Shown here: piece by piece, positions 1 through 9,569 of the stretch | How the letters are laid out: every line of letters begins with the position of its first letter | How positions within the stretch are numbered: position 1 is the stretch's first letter | Assembly: GCF_963678635.1 (NCBI RefSeq) | Contig: NC_087069.1 | Span: 7,390,633-7,454,632 of the forward strand | Length of the DNA: 64,000 nt | Direction: 5' to 3' | From: Symsagittifera roscoffensis | Taxonomy: Eukaryota; Xenacoelomorpha; Acoela; Convolutidae | The notes under the pieces: model-generated | Told to the model about the DNA's origin: nothing | What the model saw: only the letters and a program-made list of their open reading frames with translations | Databases searched by the model: none | Position numbers and translations under genes: made by a program

Positions 1-2766
1 AGCCTGAATAGCCTCCCATATCTTCTTTGATGTCGGAATCTCTTTGCCCTTCAGTTGCTCAAGAAGTCCCATCGCGTGCAGGTGGTCATTCATTCCTGCA
101 AACAATAACAGCTCAGGTTCACAGGGCATCTCCGACTTTATTGCCACCACTAGGGTCAACATCTGGTTCAATTCGGCTCCTGGCAAAGAGTATACCAGAG
201 TCTCCGGCCAGAACAACTTGGGAGACGTTCCTTCGAAGTCTGATCCCGCCACAATGATCACTCTTGCAGCAGCTGGATCTGCTCTATCATAAACTGCCAG
301 AGTCTTGGCCAATTGGGTGCCACCACAGGGCTTCCCGTACCTGGGATCCTCTGCCAGCCTTGGACCTTCGTAAGCAGCGTCAGGCAACTCCATCCCCCCC
401 GGGTTGAGCAGCTTGTCTACTACCTTCAATTGCGCCGGGGTTGCCAACTTGATCCTGGCGATGCCAGTTCGGTGCTTGGGAGGTTCTGCTATAAGTCCAG
501 GACTCCCTAGCTGCTTAAGAGGCCTGTAGTTAATGGGTCCCATGATCGTTTTTGTGGGAATTCCAGTCAGGTCTGTAGTCTCCATTAACTTCGTTCTCGA
601 GAAATGCGCCTCGTGTGCTTTCAACCAGTCTACGCAATGATGTCTATTCAAGTCCTCATGCGACACTCGTTCAATCCCCAGGGTTTCCGCCAACTCTCGT
701 CTGCATTCCAAAGTCTCTAGATCCAGTTCCTTCACCTTCTCAGGATATCTCAAGCGGGTAGTCTCCCTAGACTTCTTTTCTCTCCTGCCATCTGCCACCA
801 CCACGGAGGACATCGCCGAGGTCGGAGGTGTTGATGACTCTACCTCCTCCGACTCCATTGGTGTGGCACTCTGCAATCGGGTCTGATTGCTCCTCGAGCT
901 ATCTCTAGTATCAACTCTCGCTCCCAATCGACCAGCCAAGGCCCTCGAGGCAAGGAATGGCGGGTTGGGAGGTGGCCCTAAAGTGAATTGGGCTGTCTCC
1001 AGCAGGTCCGCTTCTAGCGTGTTTATGTGAACCTGGAAGACGTCGTTCAGCCACTCAGCTCCCCTTGGCCTATCGAAATGGATTCCATCTTTCGAGGTGT
1101 CTTCAGGGAATCCCTTGTTCTCCATGCGTTCTGCAACGTCTAACAGCCTGAGAGGAAGCACACTGTTTCGGTGTATTTCTCTGATCGCCTTGTTCAGGCT
1201 CCGCACCCTCTGGTTCATCTCTAGGGAGTGTTGATCAAACATCATGTTATAGGGGACCGTGCATATCGTCAACAGGATGGGATCCATTTGGATCCTCAGC
1301 TCCTCAAGAAGGCAATTTATCTTGTCGCCTAGCCTCGTCACTTTCCTTGCTTCTCCTCTCGACACGTCGTTGGTCCCAACCATCAAGGTGACTGTGTAAA
1401 CTTTGGTCATTCCTAGCATGTCCAGAGTTGCCAACATCTGTGGCGTAGCAGCTCCAGCGAAACTCAAGACCCCCGTCTGCCAATGTGACCGGATCTGGGT
1501 CAACACCCGCACCAGGCTGTCCCCTATAATCAGGTGAACCGCACCCTCTGGCACACGAGGTGGCGCTAGATACTGCACCCAGGCTGCGTCGTGGAAGCAG
1601 TCCCTCCTGGCTTGCTGTTCCGCATTCCAGTCCAGCCGACTATGCTTGTGGTAGTTCCCCTCTGTGTCCTTCTTGTAGCTCGCGATCACGACGTTTCTGA
1701 CCGGCTGTTCCCTCCAAGTCGGTGGAAGCTCTGGCCTTGTCGCTCTTTCACGACTCTGCTGCTGCAATTTCTCGCCCAGCTCCTTCAGGCGCGATGAGGC
1801 GCCACTCACCTGACTACCGCTCGAGGTCGAGGTTGGTGTGTATCCTGGTAACACCACATCCATCAGAGGACGTACAGGTTGGGTCTCTAGATTGCGCAAG
1901 GAGGGCGTCGCGTCATTCGGTATCCAGACCTCCAACCCTTCACTCATGTGTTCCCTGGCCTCGCGGTCAAGGTTGAACCGTCCTCTAGCCCTGGGAGCTT
2001 CATCCACCTCCATGCGCGACTCTGGCCTTGAGCTTGTCACCACTCGTTCGTTTGACCTGGCTCCCTTTTGTGCGTCCAGCTCGCGTTGTCGTTGTTCTAT
2101 CCTTTCCAACTCCGACTTTAGTTGATCGCGATTCGCGGCGTTCTCCCGCACCTTTAGCTCCTGCTGATGTTCCGCCCTTAGCATCTCAAGTAATTTCAAC
2201 GTCTGATCCCGCTCGTCGACTGCCTGGTCTCTCTCCAGCTGAAGCCTCTCCCTATCCAACTTCGCCTGATCCCGATCGAGGTTCGCTTTATTCCTTTCCT
2301 TCAGCGCCTTCTCAAGATCTTTCCTTAGGACTCCCAGCTCCGGATATGCCTCGGTCGTCTGTTGCGCTCGCGACATCGACGGCACCTTACTCGAGCTCTG
2401 GCCCGTGGATCTCGCTGTTGGCCTCGTCGGTAGCGGGAACTCTCCTGCGCCGTGTTCGGTGTTGTTACTCAGGCCAGGATTTCTTGCCAAGTCAAAGCCC
2501 CTTACTCCTCCATCCGCATTCCAAGACAACCATCTGGTCTGTGCTCGATTTGATATGCCCTCAGTGGTGTAGCCGACTATCAAGACAGCCTCTGTCGCAG
2601 ACTCCCTGCACTCGCCCTGATCCTCCAACTGGAGGATCGCATTCAGCATCACCGCCATTCTCTCGTCGATCTGGGTGTGGTCCAGGTCCCTCAAGCGTCT
2701 GTACAGCTCGTCAAGAGTGGGCCTCTGCAGAGCCGTGGGCATAGAGTTCCAGAATCGGTCTGCCAT
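1..2766 (-). CDS. ORF X of element A: coiled coil plus two SGNH-hydrolase-like domains (open at left edge)
   Basis: The frame runs from ATG at 2766 to base 1 with no stop (922 codons) and is still open. Residues about 1-110 form a conserved N-terminal region. Residues about 140-240 are a charged coiled coil built on repeats of RDQAxL type. SGNH domain 1 follows, with all catalytic blocks: GDS (Ser417), GTND (Asn466) and DGIH (Asp560, His563). After a linker a second, divergent SGNH-like domain begins, with AGSD (Ser842) and AGMNDH (Asn893). In copies B and C these domains lie in separated fragments; here they are one protein. SGNH enzymes are esterases or lipases; a coiled coil plus esterase recalls ORF1 of CR1-type LINEs. 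No signal peptide or clear membrane segment is seen, so an envelope role is not supported. Confidence 0.85.
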   Translation of the reverse strand, partial: MADRFWNSMPTALQRPTLDELYRRLRDLDHTQIDERMAVMLNAILQLEDQGECRESATEAVLIVGYTTEGISNRAQTRWLSWNADGGVRGFDLARNPGLSNNTEHGAGEFPLPTRPTARSTGQSSSKVPSMSRAQQTTEAYPELGVLRKDLEKALKERNKANLDRDQAKLDRERLQLERDQAVDERDQTLKLLEMLRAEHQQELKVRENAANRDQLKSELERIEQRQRELDAQKGARSNERVVTSSRPESRMEVDEAPRARGRFNLDREAREHMSEGLEVWIPNDATPSLRNLETQPVRPLMDVVLPGYTPTSTSSGSQVSGASSRLKELGEKLQQQSRERATRPELPPTWREQPVRNVVIASYKKDTEGNYHKHSRLDWNAEQQARRDCFHDAAWVQYLAPPRVPEGAVHLIIGDSLVRVLTQIRSHWQTGVLSFAGAATPQMLATLDMLGMTKVYTVTLMVGTNDVSRGEARKVTRLGDKINCLLEELRIQMDPILLTICTVPYNMMFDQHSLEMNQRVRSLNKAIREIHRNSVLPLRLLDVAERMENKGFPEDTSKDGIHFDRPRGAEWLNDVFQVHINTLEADLLETAQFTLGPPPNPPFLASRALAGRLGARVDTRDSSRSNQTRLQSATPMESEEVESSTPPTSAMSSVVVADGRREKKSRETTRLRYPEKVKELDLETLECRRELAETLGIERVSHEDLNRHHCVDWLKAHEAHFSRTKLMETTDLTGIPTKTIMGPINYRPLKQLGSPGLIAEPPKHRTGIARIKLATPAQLKVVDKLLNPGGMELPDAAYEGPRLAEDPRYGKPCGGTQLAKTLAVYDRADPAAARVIIVAGSDFEGTSPKLFWPETLVYSLPGAELNQMLTLVVAIKSEMPCEPELLLFAGMNDHLHAMGLLEQLKGKEIPTSKKIWEAIQA

Positions 2767-3288
2767 TCTTTATAACTTCGGGATGTGTGTAGATAGATGT
2801 CAACCAGCTCAAGAATTACCTTACCAACTCAAGAATTACCTTACCAACTCAAGTATTACCCAATTCAAGAAATCTCTAGAAATCTTCTCTTGCAAGCACT
2901 TGCTGTAGATCCGGATTGTCGCGTGTTCAATCAAGATTCTCTTTTTCTGTTTCTCGTTTGAGTGTAGTTGGATATTCAACTTTGTTTTCAAACTTGATCT
3001 GAAAACATAGAGCTCATTAAAACTTAGTATGTCACGTTCCTATCCTAGAGACCCCCCTTCTACCCATATGATTAAAATCTTATCATTCACATGTCACTTA
3101 AAACAATTTGATTGGATCTCCCTTAAGAACATGCAGATTCATTTTATGTTTTAGCACCATCAATTCTTTCTTTTAAAATTCAATTGTCATGCCAATCACA
3201 TCTTAAGATCCCTTTACCTGCGCCGCACCCCAGTACCTGACTCAAGACTCCTCCCTCACACCCGACCTGATACCTCCATGTACCCGAC
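2767..3288 (-). other. pol-ORF X spacer of element A
   Basis: This 522-bp non-coding spacer separates the pol stop from the ORF X start. It contains a tandem repeat (see 2801-2873) and AT-rich sequence. The matching spacer in B (49572-50098) has the same order, including the shared word around 3140-3200. Its size and repeats suggest a place where ORF X expression starts (internal promoter, splice acceptor or internal ribosome entry), but no such signal is proven. Confidence 0.55.
2801..2873 (-). repeat. 20-bp tandem repeat just upstream of ORF X (element A)
   Basis: About three and a half copies of a 20-bp unit, TTACCAACTCAAGAATTACC on the plus strand, lie 35-107 bp upstream of the ORF X ATG. 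Element B has four copies of a related 20-bp unit at the same place (49621-49700), so the array is a family trait. Confidence 0.8.
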
Positions 3289-3725
3289 TCAGGCGATGCT
3301 CAAGTAGTACTTCTTGTGAAGATGCACCATTATCTCGGTTTCTGCAAAGACCACATGTAGGATAGCGTACAATTCCCTCGAGCTCAGTTTGCCCCTATTT
3401 GGGTCGTACACCGGCATCGAGACCTCCACTATTCCTCTTTCAATCATGAAGTCACGTAGTCTTGTCAGTGCCAATATCACGTGTTCGGGATCAATTGTGT
3501 TTCTGTCGTTGACTCTCGTTATTAGGAAGCAGAGGTATTTGCCCGGGACTTGTGCCACTGACGGTGGAAGCGCTGCTATGCCTCCCAGTCCTGGCCTCTG
3601 TCTGAACAGAAACTCTACGTTCTGGTACTCTCTTTTGAAGTCAGCCTCCAATCTTGATTTGAAACTCATATCCGCCGTGATGCAGATCGCGCTGGTCCTG
3701 TTTGACAGGATGAAGTCGCTATCTG
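3289..3725 (-). other. Macro-domain-like C-terminal module of pol (element A)
   Basis: The last 145 or so residues follow the pattern of the small ADP-ribose-binding macro domains of the TARG1/OARD1 type: an N-terminal strand with CITADMSF, a helix with FKREY, a strand with YLCFLITR, a helix, a VSMPVYDP strand-loop and a final strand. All three copies keep it: B at 50099-50569 and C at about 24400-24845. The glycine-rich phosphate loop and the catalytic Lys and Asp described for TARG1 are not evident, so ADP-ribose hydrolysis is doubtful; binding of a nucleotide or RNA is possible. The assignment rests on pattern recognition only. Confidence 0.5.
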
Positions 3726-6700
3726 TTATCATGATGTTCTCTGAGTATTCATTGGGTATTTCGAATTTCGTTTTGAAATTCCTTCCTATGGTAGGCTCTG
3801 GTTCTTCTTCCTCCAGTTCCAATCCGCTTGTTTCCCTCACTTCCTTGAGCTTCTTTATCATCAAATTTTCGGTGTGGGTAAGTCCTACCCCCACTCCCCG
3901 GACAAAAATATTTATCGACGTCCCCGTCGATGTAGTCGGGTCTGAATTGTCCTTAGGGATGTCCAGTGGCCTGTCTGTTGCTGTCCATCCGAAAAGAGGG
4001 TCCTCTGTCTTCATGTAATTTGCTGCGGATATATCGACTTGCTGAATGCTTTGTCCTTCGTGGCTCTCGTCCTTGACATCACGCATCCACTCTAGAATCC
4101 TCAAGTTCGTGTTCTCCCTCCTTTCTATTTCACTCTGCTCGAGATCCGTCTCCAATTCTGGCGTCGAGTAATCATCCTGCGGATAATGTCCACCATCGTC
4201 AATGACCTGCCATTCCTCTCCGGCTTCCAGTTCGCCTGCGCTTAGTAGTTCATCGCCCAACTTGTCTGGCTGTATCTTATCGATCAAGAAGTCATCCCCG
4301 TACCTATTGTACCTCATGCCTGTGCGTTTGCGATTGCCAGTCCTGGTTTCCGGTGGTGTTGGTCGATCCGGCTCCATCCACTTCGGTACCTCGTTTTGCT
4401 CGGGATCGTTCCAGTCTTCTTCTACAAATGAACCTGCATCCGACTCCACTTCTATCTTTTCGTTGTCGTCCAAACTCAAGTTCTCATTACCATCATTTTT
4501 CTCTCTAGTGCCTTTCTCATTCACTTCGCACGCTGGTTCCACCACCAGGTACTCAAGACCTTCCATGTCTTTTGGCAGGCACCAGTCCTCCGGAGACGGA
4601 ATGTGAGGCTTCAGATTTTCGTAATGTGCTGCTCGCCCTGTACTCAAGCGATAGAACCTTCCTTGTTGATGTACTTCCGTAATCATGAACGGTCCTCTCC
4701 ATTTCTTGAGTAGTTTCTTTGTTCCCTTGGGAGGTATGACATTTTGGAAAACCCACACGTATTGGCCCACTTCGTATGGCTTTGCTCTTAGTATCTTTTC
4801 GTCATATTTCTTGCGTTGCCTCATTTGCGCTTGCGCCGTGTTTCTCCGACATAGCTCGTTTAGCTCTTGTTGTCTTTTGATCGCTTCCTTCACGTATGCT
4901 TGAGGTGACGTCCTCTTCCCCTCGTACTCCGGGTAGAAGAATGTTAGAGGCATTGCCCTTTCCCTGCCTGTCAACATCATGAAAGGACTGATACCCGTCG
5001 TTGAGTGCTGAGTACTATTATAGGCTCCTACTACTTGTGGCAGGTATTTGTCCCAGTCCGTCATGTATCTCGAGCAGTACACCCTGAGCATGTTGACCAG
5101 TGTCCTGTTCTGTCTCTCTACCAACCCATTGGTCTGTGGATGATAGGTCGTCGAGTGTGCTTGAGCAATGTGTGATCTCTTCATCAATTCTTTTGTCAAG
5201 TCCCCCACAAAAGCCTTGCCGTTGTCTGACTGGAAAGTCATTGGACAACCATATCGCGATATCCAATGCGTTATCAGGTGATCACATGTCTCCTCTGCTG
5301 AGGCTGTCTGGCACGGAACCGCTTCCGCCAACTTGGTGAAGTGATCTATTATAACTAGTATTTGGTTATAACCCGACTCCGTCATGCAGATTTTCTGATG
5401 GTCTATCTGCACCACTTCATTGAATTCCGAACTCTCGACAGACTTGAGGGGAAACTTCATCTTCCTTGGGTCTTTTACTTGAAGGCATGCTAGGCAGGCA
5501 TTCACCCACCTCTCGCAAGCTTTTCTCATTCCCGGCCAGTCAAACCTGTGAAGTATCCTTTGTTGTACTTTATCTATCCCCTGATGGCCCATCTGGTCGT
5601 GTGATCTGAAAAGCACTTCCGTTTGGTACAGTTGTGGTAGTATGATGAGGTTGTGTTTGTGTAATATTTTTTCCTCATCTCTTCTCTTGCACGCTACCAC
5701 CCCTTCAGCTGTGTGATACAGTAAATCTCTCTTTTCTTTGTAGAACTGGCTCAAGATCTTGTAGCTGTCTTCCTCAAGTTCCCCCTTCTCCTTGACTCCC
5801 GAATGGATCCATTTGGAGAGGTTACTTGTCATTTTGTCATTCCTCTGGGCCCTTATTAGGTCAGACAGCCTGTATCTCGCCTTAACGTGCTCCTTTAGCG
5901 CCATGATCTGTCCATTCATCTCCCCAGGGTTGTGGATGTCATCGCTCAGTTTCACACATATCATCCTTTTCACGATTTTCATGTCGTCTTCTGGTACCAG
6001 ATTCGTTCTGACGTTTGAGTTGCACGATAGTTCCCTTAGTGGTTTTCTTGAAACTGCTATTTTCTCGAGCTCTTCACCACCTCGTACCTCTTGTGTTTCC
6101 AGATTGTACGTCCCTGAAGATGGATCCGTCTGTAATTCCCTGTCGTGCTGTCTTATCTTCTCTTCCGCCAGTATCATGCATAGACTGTCTTGGTCTTCGC
6201 TGCTCTCATCCGAGTCTTCATCCCATTCTTCACGCTCCCCCGACAATTTCCCTTCTCCGGTTTCGTCTTCTTCCATGAATCTGGACCACTCCCCGGACTC
6301 TTGATCTAGTCCCAGGTGTTCAACTTCTTCTCTGAATGTTACTTTCTTATCCCTGACTTTTGTCTGCTCCAGAATTTTGTCGGGGATTTTTTCAACTAGT
6401 GATCGCACAACTTCCTTGCTATCAGTGATGCTTCCTTTTGAGACGTCAGTATTGTTCACTGTTTCTTCTCTCCGAAGTATGGTTAGTTCCGGTGCCTCCT
6501 GACCTTTCCCTTGGATCACGGGCTTGTCATCTGATAGTTTCTCAAGCAACCTCATTAAGTCTTCATCTATTCGGACCGTTCCCTCCTCTACCTGGATGAG
6601 ATCATAACCTTTTGCCTTGAGTGTTTCCCTCACGATCTTGGACTTGAGCATTATTCCTACCGGAATCCCTCTGCTTCTCTGCAAGATGGTCTTTTCAAGA

Positions 6701-9228
6701 GGCTCTTTCGGCAATTCGGGATGATCTTCAATCGGTTTGCCTGATTTGTCCAGCCATCTCGTGAGTGGAAGACTGTCGTACGTTTCTTTGTCCATAAAGG
6801 AGAAGCCGTCTTTGATCTCAGGTCTGTCCGCCTCTCTTTGTTCTTGCCTCTCGTAGAACTCCGTCTTCTTACTCAAGCTGTCAGCATTTTGATGTTTATC
6901 TCGTGTTCTGTGCTCAATTATCATGTTGTATCCATCCAAGCGAACTATCCACCTCCCAATATAGCTCTGGTCCATTGAGTACGTTTTCAGCCAGCTTAGT
7001 GCTCGGTTGTCGACTCGCAGCTTGAAGGGCTCACTGCCTAAGTATGCTCTGTATTTTTCGACAAAGGTGACCACCGCGAACATCTCTGCTTTCGGTGCTC
7101 CGTACTTCATTTCTGTGTCACTTAGGACCTTGCTCCCGTATGCTATTGGTCTCAAGACTGTCTTCCCATTCCATTCTTGTTCTTGATGGAGAATCCCAGA
7201 AATAGCGACTACTGATGCGTCCGTGTCTAGCACGTACATCCCTTTCTCAGTCGGCATACCCAGTACTGGTGCCTCACACAGCTCTTTCTTTATTCTCTGG
7301 AATGACTCTTCTGCCGCGTTGTTCCACGTGAACTTCTTGCCCTTATGTCTCATTAGTTGTTGCATCGGGTATACCTTGTCCGCATAGCCCTTGATGAATT
7401 CTCTATAATAGTTGGCGAAACCCAGGAAGCTCATCAGCTGGTGCTCCGTCTTCGGTGATTTCCAGGTTAGGACTGCTTCCACGGCGTCTGGATCAGGTCT
7501 GATGCCGTGCTTATCTACCATCCTTCCCAAGTATTTAATCGAGTCCTTGAGTATCTCGCACTTTGATGGTTTACACTTCAGCCCCGATCTTTTCATGCAC
7601 GCGAACACCTCGTCAAGCCTCTCGATGTGGTCTTCTAGTGTCGGCGTTGCTATTACCACGTCGTCCACGTAGCACATTACCAGGTTGCCGTACTTCTTCG
7701 TCACGCCTATCAACGCGTGTGCCATCAGCCGCTGAAACGTGGCTGTTGCATTGCAGAGTCCAAACGGCATCCGTTTCCATTGAAACAGACCCAACTCGCA
7801 GGCGAACCCTGTCTTGTCCCTGTCTTGCTTCCTTAATGGTACCTGCCAAAAGGCCGAGCCTAAATCAAGAGTCGTAAAAAATTTCGCATCACCTAACTTC
7901 GAGAGGCTCTCATCAATTCTAGGTATGGGATAGGCATCCTTCACCGTGACGGAGTTCAGGTATCGAAAGTCACAACAAAACCTTAACTGGTCGCCTTTCT
8001 TTTTGGCCATCACTACTCCACACGCCCACGGTGACTTGGATGGTTCTATCATGTCATACTCTAGTAACGTTTCGATTTCTTTTCTACACGCGTCCGATTT
8101 GTGTGGGGTCATGCGCCTCGCCCCCTCCCTGTGTGGTACCGCGTTTTCCTCAAGTTCAATTTCATGTTCAACAAAATTACAACACCCGATATCCGCCTTA
8201 TGCCTTGAAAAGACCTCCTCGTTTCGCTCTAGTACGTCCTTGATAGCTTCGAGCTGTTCATCTTTCAGTTTGCCCCTTAAATGTTCAATCTCCGGCAGAA
8301 CCGGTTTATCAATTTGCATTTCATCTAGTGTGGGTCTCTCTGGAAAGTTCGAACAGCTCGAAAGCCCATCGTCCGTTTCTGACTTAAGTGATTTGATAAG
8401 ACCTGAAGAATCTTTTATTCTCTGCAATCGTCTCAAGATACAAATTTTGTCCCTGTGGTTGGGACAATCAACAACTTCATTTTGTTTTGAGTTTTCAATT
8501 GTTTCATATCGAGTTTTAACCGGTAAAGCATATCCCAGCTTCCTGCCTCTCTGTATCGTGATCGGTATATCAAGGGTATTTAACAAGACACTGACGCAGA
8601 GGCCGCTCTTCGTTATCGAAAATGATCTTCCTAAAACAGCAGCGCTTTGACTATTAGGATTTGGAACTATACACACTTGCTTGTTGTCACTTAGTTCATT
8701 ATAATTTTTCATCCTCAAGCTTACGATTGCCGCTTCATTAGCTTTTAACCTCACTCTCCTACTCAAGAATACCGGTGCTTTGTTTTCATTCGCCATTATT
8801 AAATTTACCGGTTTGATTGCGTACCTCCTATCCGGATTCCGTATCCTGAACATTGCATTATTTAGATCAATCGTTACGTCGAAATTCCTGATGAAGTCTC
8901 TGCCCAAAATGAATTGGTCAGATTCATCTAGGTTTTCTACCACGATGAAGCTCATCCACAGGTTACGTTCCCCCAAATTGAGGGCTATTATCGGCGTCCT
9001 GCCCAGCACCCGTAGGGCCCCTTTGTTTGCAGCTGACAGCCGTATTCTCGAGTCTATCAAGTCACCTTTGTCAAAGCCCATCTTTTCCCATGTTTCGATT
9101 GGTATGACGCTCAAGACTGCTCCCGTGTCAAGTAATCCACGCAACTGAGTCTTTTTGCCATTTATGTCTAGCACGTGCCCTGTCACGTCTGCTTCCGTCC
9201 CGATGTGCATTGCATCTTCTTCAAGCAT
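3289..9228 (-). CDS. pol: pol polyprotein of element A, intact: protease, RT, RNase H, integrase, macro-like domain
   Basis: 1979 codons from the first in-frame ATG (9228); the frame is open from 9342 without another ATG. Retropepsin DTG is at residues 34-36, and the RT catalytic box YVDD at 520-523 within a classic LPFGL-type context (MPFGLCNA). RNase H begins near 668 (TDAS). An acidic linker of about 390 residues follows. Integrase has HX4HX29CX2C (His1210, His1215, Cys1245, Cys1248) and D, D-35-E (Asp1276, Asp1335, Glu1371), then a WRGPF motif as in the GPY/F module. An acidic tail leads to a conserved FVRGVGVG segment and a macro-domain-like end (about 1835-1979). The order RT-RNase H-integrase is Ty3/gypsy. 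There is no chromodomain. Upstream, gag is missing, so translation may start at 9228 or depend on another copy. Confidence 0.93.
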   Translation of the reverse strand: MLEEDAMHIGTEADVTGHVLDINGKKTQLRGLLDTGAVLSVIPIETWEKMGFDKGDLIDSRIRLSAANKGALRVLGRTPIIALNLGERNLWMSFIVVENLDESDQFILGRDFIRNFDVTIDLNNAMFRIRNPDRRYAIKPVNLIMANENKAPVFLSRRVRLKANEAAIVSLRMKNYNELSDNKQVCIVPNPNSQSAAVLGRSFSITKSGLCVSVLLNTLDIPITIQRGRKLGYALPVKTRYETIENSKQNEVVDCPNHRDKICILRRLQRIKDSSGLIKSLKSETDDGLSSCSNFPERPTLDEMQIDKPVLPEIEHLRGKLKDEQLEAIKDVLERNEEVFSRHKADIGCCNFVEHEIELEENAVPHREGARRMTPHKSDACRKEIETLLEYDMIEPSKSPWACGVVMAKKKGDQLRFCCDFRYLNSVTVKDAYPIPRIDESLSKLGDAKFFTTLDLGSAFWQVPLRKQDRDKTGFACELGLFQWKRMPFGLCNATATFQRLMAHALIGVTKKYGNLVMCYVDDVVIATPTLEDHIERLDEVFACMKRSGLKCKPSKCEILKDSIKYLGRMVDKHGIRPDPDAVEAVLTWKSPKTEHQLMSFLGFANYYREFIKGYADKVYPMQQLMRHKGKKFTWNNAAEESFQRIKKELCEAPVLGMPTEKGMYVLDTDASVVAISGILHQEQEWNGKTVLRPIAYGSKVLSDTEMKYGAPKAEMFAVVTFVEKYRAYLGSEPFKLRVDNRALSWLKTYSMDQSYIGRWIVRLDGYNMIIEHRTRDKHQNADSLSKKTEFYERQEQREADRPEIKDGFSFMDKETYDSLPLTRWLDKSGKPIEDHPELPKEPLEKTILQRSRGIPVGIMLKSKIVRETLKAKGYDLIQVEEGTVRIDEDLMRLLEKLSDDKPVIQGKGQEAPELTILRREETVNNTDVSKGSITDSKEVVRSLVEKIPDKILEQTKVRDKKVTFREEVEHLGLDQESGEWSRFMEEDETGEGKLSGEREEWDEDSDESSEDQDSLCMILAEEKIRQHDRELQTDPSSGTYNLETQEVRGGEELEKIAVSRKPLRELSCNSNVRTNLVPEDDMKIVKRMICVKLSDDIHNPGEMNGQIMALKEHVKARYRLSDLIRAQRNDKMTSNLSKWIHSGVKEKGELEEDSYKILSQFYKEKRDLLYHTAEGVVACKRRDEEKILHKHNLIILPQLYQTEVLFRSHDQMGHQGIDKVQQRILHRFDWPGMRKACERWVNACLACLQVKDPRKMKFPLKSVESSEFNEVVQIDHQKICMTESGYNQILVIIDHFTKLAEAVPCQTASAEETCDHLITHWISRYGCPMTFQSDNGKAFVGDLTKELMKRSHIAQAHSTTYHPQTNGLVERQNRTLVNMLRVYCSRYMTDWDKYLPQVVGAYNSTQHSTTGISPFMMLTGRERAMPLTFFYPEYEGKRTSPQAYVKEAIKRQQELNELCRRNTAQAQMRQRKKYDEKILRAKPYEVGQYVWVFQNVIPPKGTKKLLKKWRGPFMITEVHQQGRFYRLSTGRAAHYENLKPHIPSPEDWCLPKDMEGLEYLVVEPACEVNEKGTREKNDGNENLSLDDNEKIEVESDAGSFVEEDWNDPEQNEVPKWMEPDRPTPPETRTGNRKRTGMRYNRYGDDFLIDKIQPDKLGDELLSAGELEAGEEWQVIDDGGHYPQDDYSTPELETDLEQSEIERRENTNLRILEWMRDVKDESHEGQSIQQVDISAANYMKTEDPLFGWTATDRPLDIPKDNSDPTTSTGTSINIFVRGVGVGLTHTENLMIKKLKEVRETSGLELEEEEPEPTIGRNFKTKFEIPNEYSENIMITDSDFILSNRTSAICITADMSFKSRLEADFKREYQNVEFLFRQRPGLGGIAALPPSVAQVPGKYLCFLITRVNDRNTIDPEHVILALTRLRDFMIERGIVEVSMPVYDPNRGKLSSRELYAILHVVFAETEIMVHLHKKYYLSIA
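3893..3904 (-). promoter_or_regulatory. Internal polypurine-tract-like motif 3, element A
   Basis: On the coding strand this reads TGTCCGGGGAGT and is followed by GGGGG. It matches the tract directly before the 3' LTR of C (TGTCAGGGGAGTA). The pol frame here gives V-R-G-V. The same word is at the same pol position in B (50702-50713) and C (24224-24235). Confidence 0.5.
6233..6300 (-). promoter_or_regulatory. Paired internal polypurine-tract-like motifs 1 and 2, element A
   Basis: Two coding-strand copies, ATTGTCGGGGGAGCG (6233-6247) and GAGTCCGGGGAGT (6288-6300), lie 55 bp apart in the linker between RNase H and integrase. They encode S-G-E. B has the pair at 52998-53010 and 53052-53064; C has it at 21828-21840 and 21894-21905. 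A role as central plus-strand primers is inferred from identity with the 3' tract. Confidence 0.45.
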
Positions 9229-9263
9229 GGCACAGTGTCCGATCGATCTTACTTTCAATTCTT

Positions 9264-9297
9264 CTTTCCCTACATAGATTTGTCCATGTAGGGAAAG
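9264..9297. repeat. Perfect 12-bp inverted repeat at the gag-deletion junction of element A
   Basis: CTTTCCCTACAT (9264-9275) and ATGTAGGGAAAG (9286-9297) are exact inverted copies around a 10-nt loop. The leader, matching B up to about 58890, is joined here directly to the start of pol, matching B at about 56076. B lacks the inverted copy. A template switch with snap-back copying during reverse transcription would explain both the loss of gag and the hairpin. Confidence 0.75.
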
Positions 9298-9569
9298 ATC
9301 ATCATGGTTGCTTCTATTTACAATTTTATTATATACACGATTCTATTCTAAGGGTAAAAAAAATATTTTTTGTGGTAACAAATTCTGTACAACGTGTTAA
9401 AAACCTTCTCCAATTCTCTTTCTAAAACCTCCGAAAAATTTTCCTTAATTTGGTCTTAACCCTACCTATTTCGATTTGTCTTGTTCTGTCTTAAAACGCA
9501 CTTGTTGTAATTTGACTTCAATTTCTATACCGTCCCAAGACTATTCGTCACTATCACAGTACTCTCCGC

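Noticed and set aside
2028-2744. A 238-codon plus-strand frame opposite ORF X
   Set aside because: It is a shadow of the minus-strand ORF X, which has domain structure and homologues in B and C.
3389-4018. Plus-strand frames opposite pol of A and B (also 7946-8650, 58192-59100)
   Set aside because: Antisense shadows of pol and gag with no recognisable domains.
9230-9345. Loss of gag in A as the result of splicing before reverse transcription
   Set aside because: No GT/AG sites are seen at the matching places in B, and the join carries an inverted duplication, which fits a template switch better.
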